Source: Prochlorococcus marinus CUG1438
Lineage (GTDB): Bacteria; Cyanobacteriota; Cyanobacteriia; PCC-6307; Cyanobiaceae
Length of the DNA stretch: 64,000 nt
Direction: 5' to 3'
Assembly: GCA_017644325.1 (NCBI GenBank)
Contig: JAEPLS010000001.1
Coordinates: 930,001 to 994,000, forward strand
In this document: positions 60,386-64,000 of the stretch, piece by piece
How the letters are laid out: every line of letters starts with the position of its first letter
How positions within the stretch are numbered: position 1 is the first letter of the stretch
The notes under the pieces: model-generated
Database searches by the model: none
Seen by the model: the letters and a program-made list of their open reading frames with translations, nothing else
Told to the model about the DNA's origin: nothing
Made by a program: the position numbers and the translations under genes

Positions 60386-60817
60386 ATGGCAAAAGATTTT
60401 CGTAATATTGAATATCATACAAATCAAGATGGAGATGGACTTAGATATTATGCGTGCTCAACATTAAATACCAAAAGGAAAGAGTTGAGCTTTCATAAAA
60501 ATAAAGGAGCTATTGTTCAAATGAGATGGGAATTAAATATAGGTGAAGATATTAAAAATCTTAGTGAGACTTTTAATTTTACTCCTCAATTTGGAGAGTT
60601 TGTTGAATATCAAAATTTATTTGATTACATAAATCAATTTTGTCGCAAAGAAAAAAATATGAATATGAAAATTACTGATCTCCAAGTTTCCTGGCAGAAA
60701 GATTTTTTATTCAAAATAAACCCCACAACTCTAGAACTTGGATACTTATGGATTAGTGACTTAGAACAAATTACAAAGAACTATAAATTGGATAACGATG
60801 AATGGATTGAAATTTAA
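60386..60817 (+). CDS. Hypothetical protein
   Basis: 143 residues from the ATG at 60386, 4 bp after the TPR stop (MAKDFRNIEYHTNQDGDGLR and onward). Soluble, alpha/beta. The frame is open further left inside the TPR gene, but that part is an overlap. Unknown. Confidence 0.65.
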   Translation: MAKDFRNIEYHTNQDGDGLRYYACSTLNTKRKELSFHKNKGAIVQMRWELNIGEDIKNLSETFNFTPQFGEFVEYQNLFDYINQFCRKEKNMNMKITDLQVSWQKDFLFKINPTTLELGYLWISDLEQITKNYKLDNDEWIEI

Positions 60818-60916
60818 TTTGCTTTAATTTCAGAATTTGTTTATTTAAGGTTCAATAAAAAGATTAATCAATTTTAAATAGTTCTAATAAAATTAAAATA
60901 TTGTGAATTTGCATAA

Positions 60917-62602
60917 ATGAGAAAATTAATATTTTTAATTTTATTTTTATTTTCATTTTCTACATCAACGCTTTATTCATTTAATTTTTTAAACAATAGA
61001 GTTTTTAAGTGTAGAAAAAATAATTATGGATTTGAAGAATTATATAAAAACGCCAAAAATGGAGTTGTCGTTGTAAAAACACCAAAAGGTTCAGGAAGTG
61101 GAATTGTTATTAAGCACCATAAGAATTTAACTTACATTATTACAAATAGTCATGTGGTTGATAAATATAAAAGAGTAGCAATAGTTTGGTCTAATAAAGA
61201 AGTTGATGGAGGTTATGTATTATCTAATGGCTTAATCCCTAGAGAAAAAGATATTTCTGAATCATTTAAAAATGAAAACAATCTAAGTAAAGATCTTGCA
61301 TTAATAGTCTTAAAAGGAACTAAGGGTACTTCATTAGAGTTTGATAAGAATGATCCACCTATTGGACGAGAGGTTATAACTGTTGGTTCTCCAAGTGGAT
61401 TGGATTACACAATTACAAGAGGAATTATCAGTGGAATAAGGTCTGAGGGTGAAATTATTCAGACTGATGCAGCAATAAATGAAGGAAATTCTGGTGGTCC
61501 TTTATTAAGTTTGAATGGATGTGTCATAGGCATAAACACCTTCAAAATTTCTGATAAAGAGGGTTTGAATTTTGCTATTTCACGAAAGGCTTTTGATAAT
61601 TTTGCTGAAAAATTTCCTTTAGATTCAGATATTGTGAATATTGTTAGTAAGGTGGATTTATCCAAAAAATCAATTGCCAAATTTTATTTAGGGGATAAAA
61701 CTAAAGGTCTGCCTCCCTTTTATGATGATAGATTCAAATGGGATTATTATAAATTTGGAACACCTGCTTTCATAAAGGAAATTGAATTAGAAATAATCAG
61801 AGATTTAGATTTTGCACTTTTATTTGATAAAGATAATCCAGATATCTATTTAATAAGTGCTCCTTTTAAAGCTGCGATTGCGCATACCTATCAACATTTT
61901 GATAGTCCAATGAATAAATGGATGGAAGGGTTTAGGGAACTTGCATTATATGATCTAAATAAATTAGAAGAATTGAAACCTAGTAGCTTGACGCCATATT
62001 TTTATAAGTACAAATATATTTACAGTGATCGGGGGCTAACTTACACCCCTCCATTCTATGAAAAATATAAACAGAAAAAAAAATATTACTTTGAAAAAAT
62101 TAAGAATAAAGAAGCTACTGATCATAATGATTTTTACTATAAAGCATTTGTTTTTTATAAAGATAGAGACTTTAAAAAAGCCCTATTAAATATAAATATG
62201 GCTTTAGATCTTTACCCAAACAGATCTCTTTATAATTATTTGAAATCAAAAGTAAGCAGAGACTTAGACGAAAGTCTGTTAGCAATAGATAAAGCAATAC
62301 TTTATGCTACTCCTCAAAGTGAAGTAGCTTTTTTCGAACAGAAATATAATCTTTTTAAATATAGGTATAAAGATGAAGCAAGAGCCTTAGAATTTGCAAA
62401 AAGTATTAAAGGAAAGTTAAAGAATGCTTCTCGTTTTTATGGGGATCTATTGCCATTTCTATTTGGCATAAGTATGGATGCCGAGAAATTGCGAGATATG
62501 AAATTTGCATGTGAATTAATTAAAATCAGATATGAAAAAGGAGAGCATTCAATTGATCTCAAAAGATATCAATCGAATTCCTGCTCACTTTATCTCAGAT
62601 AA
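60917..62602 (+). CDS. Exported HtrA-like protease with C-terminal TPR-like region
   Basis: 561 residues: a signal peptide (residues 1-20), then a trypsin-like domain with the triad His in ITNSHVVD, Asp in LSKDLALIVL and Ser in NEGNSGGPLL. A long C-terminal helical region has TPR-like units (YYKAFVFYKDRDFKKALLNI). No PDZ domain. It is the second such protease in the island, with a different accessory part from 48561-49928. Confidence 0.9.
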   Translation: MRKLIFLILFLFSFSTSTLYSFNFLNNRVFKCRKNNYGFEELYKNAKNGVVVVKTPKGSGSGIVIKHHKNLTYIITNSHVVDKYKRVAIVWSNKEVDGGYVLSNGLIPREKDISESFKNENNLSKDLALIVLKGTKGTSLEFDKNDPPIGREVITVGSPSGLDYTITRGIISGIRSEGEIIQTDAAINEGNSGGPLLSLNGCVIGINTFKISDKEGLNFAISRKAFDNFAEKFPLDSDIVNIVSKVDLSKKSIAKFYLGDKTKGLPPFYDDRFKWDYYKFGTPAFIKEIELEIIRDLDFALLFDKDNPDIYLISAPFKAAIAHTYQHFDSPMNKWMEGFRELALYDLNKLEELKPSSLTPYFYKYKYIYSDRGLTYTPPFYEKYKQKKKYYFEKIKNKEATDHNDFYYKAFVFYKDRDFKKALLNINMALDLYPNRSLYNYLKSKVSRDLDESLLAIDKAILYATPQSEVAFFEQKYNLFKYRYKDEARALEFAKSIKGKLKNASRFYGDLLPFLFGISMDAEKLRDMKFACELIKIRYEKGEHSIDLKRYQSNSCSLYLR

Positions 62603-62633
62603 ATATAAAAAAGTAATAGCAAGCTATAGCTCA

Positions 62634-62653
62634 GGAGGGGCTACTGGAGGGGC
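62634..62653 (+). repeat. 12-bp-period doublet (GGAGGGGC type)
   Basis: GGAGGGGCTACT then GGAGGGGC. It occupies the position of a right-end doublet before remnant 8. The period is 12 here instead of 11. Confidence 0.5.
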
Positions 62654-62726
62654 AAATCTAAATATGAGACTACTTACAAAATAAAAAAGACAGCTTGGGA
62701 ATGCTTTCTATGACTTGGTTTTATAA

Positions 62727-62823
62727 GAGTCGGGGCGACAGGATTCGAACCTGCGACCTAGTGCTCCCAAAGAACTAGGATCGTTTAAGCTATAACTAAG
62801 ACTTATTGTGCTAACAGGACTTT
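62727..62823 (-). repeat. tRNA-Pro fragment copy 8, second 97-bp direct repeat
   Basis: Identical over 97 bp to 52126-52222. It includes the tRNA-Pro 3' half (62730-62775) and the AAGCTATA box. An imperfect terminator hairpin precedes it (about 62687-62710). Confidence 0.92.
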
Positions 62824-62863
62824 ATTAAAAAAAGTACGGACTAGATCGGTCTAATTTGATGTG

Positions 62864-62885
62864 ATATGCGTGTCATTTGCGTGCC
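62864..62885 (+). repeat. 11-bp-period doublet (GCGTG type)
   Basis: ATATGCGTGTC then ATTTGCGTGCC. Similar to the doublet at 52264 and at about the same distance from the same 97-bp repeat. Confidence 0.6.
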
Positions 62886-62950
62886 TTATGGCTTAAAGGA
62901 AAGCTTGGAATTAATTTTTCAAATATAATTAAAACTAAAAAAAGAATCCC

Positions 62951-63754
62951 TTGTTAAAAGATATACAAAAAGAAGTCGATGATTTAAAGAAAACTCTTCT
63001 ACCTTTACTAGGCAATGAGAGGACAAACTTTCTTCGCGATTTAAAGACTTATGTTTATGTTTACTGTGAGATTTCGGAAGACAATAAACGAATACCTATA
63101 TATATAGGTAAAGGTAAAAGTGATAGATGTTTTGCTCATTTAAATAATCTTGAAGATATTTCTAAGACAAAAAATAGAAAAATTACAAATTTATTATTAG
63201 AAAAAAAACTTAGTATCGATATTCTCGCTTATGGATTAGACAACCAGACAGCATTATTAATTGAATCGGCATGCATCGATTTAATGGGTATAGATAATTT
63301 GGCAAACTTGGTAAGGGGGCAGGGAGAAAATTGTAAGAGAATACCACTTGCTGAATTAACAAATCTTCTAACGGAAAAGACTGTTGAAGTGTTACCTGAA
63401 CATAAAGGAGTTTCAATCCTTATCAACAAATGTTTTAAGCCAACTTTTGGAGATTTAGAAATTTTTGAATATACAAGGGGGATTTGGCCAAAAAGCATGA
63501 TGACAGTCTCAGGAGATTCAAAATATGCTTACGCGACATTTAAAGGGGTAGTTAAAGAAGTTTATGAAATACATAGTTGGGTTCCAGCTGGTACTCAAGA
63601 ATATTTCACTAGAGAATTGGATCCAGAAAGATTGTCTGCTTGTAAATGGGAATTTGTTGGTAGAAAAGCGCCTGAAGAAATAAGGAAACTTTATGTCGGT
63701 AAAATCATTAAAAAAGATAGGAGTTATGGATCATCATTTATACCTGTTGGGTAG
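62951..63754 (+). CDS. GIY-YIG (LEM-3-like) domain protein
   Basis: 267 residues from a TTG. TYVYVYCEISEDNKRIPIYIGKGKSDRCFAHLNN followed by ALLIESACIDLMGIDNLANLVRG fits the LEM-3-like GIY-YIG nuclease domain (Tyr pair, Arg, Glu). The C-terminal 110 residues form a second domain of unknown role. Confidence 0.8.
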   Translation: MLKDIQKEVDDLKKTLLPLLGNERTNFLRDLKTYVYVYCEISEDNKRIPIYIGKGKSDRCFAHLNNLEDISKTKNRKITNLLLEKKLSIDILAYGLDNQTALLIESACIDLMGIDNLANLVRGQGENCKRIPLAELTNLLTEKTVEVLPEHKGVSILINKCFKPTFGDLEIFEYTRGIWPKSMMTVSGDSKYAYATFKGVVKEVYEIHSWVPAGTQEYFTRELDPERLSACKWEFVGRKAPEEIRKLYVGKIIKKDRSYGSSFIPVG

Positions 63755-63845
63755 TTAATAAGTACCAAAAATGAATAATTCCTTGTTTTTTCCTTTTTTT
63801 TTCGTAAGTATGCGTTTATAGGCTTTCACATAGGAGTTGACGACT

Positions 63846-64000
63846 ATGCAAATTCCAGACGAAATGTTGAAAGAAATTAGAGAAAGTGGATACGATCAAG
63901 AGCTTGTATATAACTACATAAGAGAACTATTAAACAGCGATAAACAAATTAAAGAAAATAACAATCTAGAGCTTATGGACAATTACTTATTAGACAAAGA
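63846..64000 (+). CDS. Hypothetical protein, cut by window edge
   Basis: 51 codons visible: MQIPDEMLKEIRESGYDQEL and onward, soluble and helical. A ribosome site (AGGAG) lies 9 bp upstream. The rest lies to the right of the window. Confidence 0.6.
   Translation, partial: MQIPDEMLKEIRESGYDQELVYNYIRELLNSDKQIKENNNLELMDNYLLDK

Noticed and set aside
44655-62885. CRISPR array
   Set aside because: The repeats are few, short and next to tRNA fragments, without regular spacers or cas genes.
44600-64000. Integrase gene inside the window
   Set aside because: None of the proteins shows the tyrosine recombinase R...HxxR...Y pattern. If present it must lie outside the window.

Overview
The window is AT-rich, densely packed DNA from a picocyanobacterium, almost certainly a high-light-adapted Prochlorococcus. 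The evidence is psbD, ycf4, petM, a ycf39-like gene, a three-subunit proton-translocating transhydrogenase, an NTR-thioredoxin fusion, several high-light-inducible (Hli) proteins, and many very small conserved proteins typical of this genus. No rRNA gene, intact tRNA gene or CRISPR array is present.

Bases 1 to about 20,000 are core genome: the start of psbD, ycf4, a cyclophilin lipoprotein, ilvH, petM, ycf39-like, infA, NTR/Trx, pntA1-pntA2-pntB, dxr, cysS, polA, an HlyD-type efflux adaptor and ychF. Bases 20,000 to 44,000 mix a few larger genes (selO, an NSS transporter, an Nramp-like transporter, an SRAP protein, a SYLF protein, rluF) with many 27-120 residue proteins. Notable here are a four-gene Hli operon, a secreted metal-handling cluster (DUF3721, DUF411 and MauE-like genes, 33.5-35.6 kb), a probable glutamine riboswitch ahead of a 56-residue peptide gene (32.2 kb), and a locus near 36.3-36.8 kb that looks like a decaying duplicate of one at 42.9-43.6 kb.

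Bases 44,600 to 64,000 form a genomic island with an unusual architecture. Eight copies of the 3' half of tRNA-Pro(UGG), all in the same orientation, punctuate it at about 44.75, 45.74, 48.40, 50.11, 52.13, 54.36, 57.63 and 62.73 kb. Several still carry the tRNA's own terminator. Beside them lie short direct repeats with an 11-bp period (one has 12), and the repeat sequence usually matches at the two ends of a segment. I read these as attachment cores and integrase arm-type sites of stacked tRNA-targeting integrative elements of the tycheposon kind, each carrying a small cargo. In order, the cargo is: small membrane proteins and structured RNAs; small membrane proteins (some weakly PsbY-like) with two further structured RNAs; an HtrA-like protease; a DUF3764 protein, a small peptide and a TPR protein; secreted and membrane proteins; a metal-related set (CobW-like protein, two metallophosphoesterases, an A-type-carrier-like protein) with a Fur/Zur-like operator; a DnaB-C helicase with a sigma-like protein, TPR proteins and a second HtrA-like protease; and a GIY-YIG protein. 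No integrase or intact tRNA-Pro lies in the window. From the fragment orientation, both would be expected beyond the right edge.
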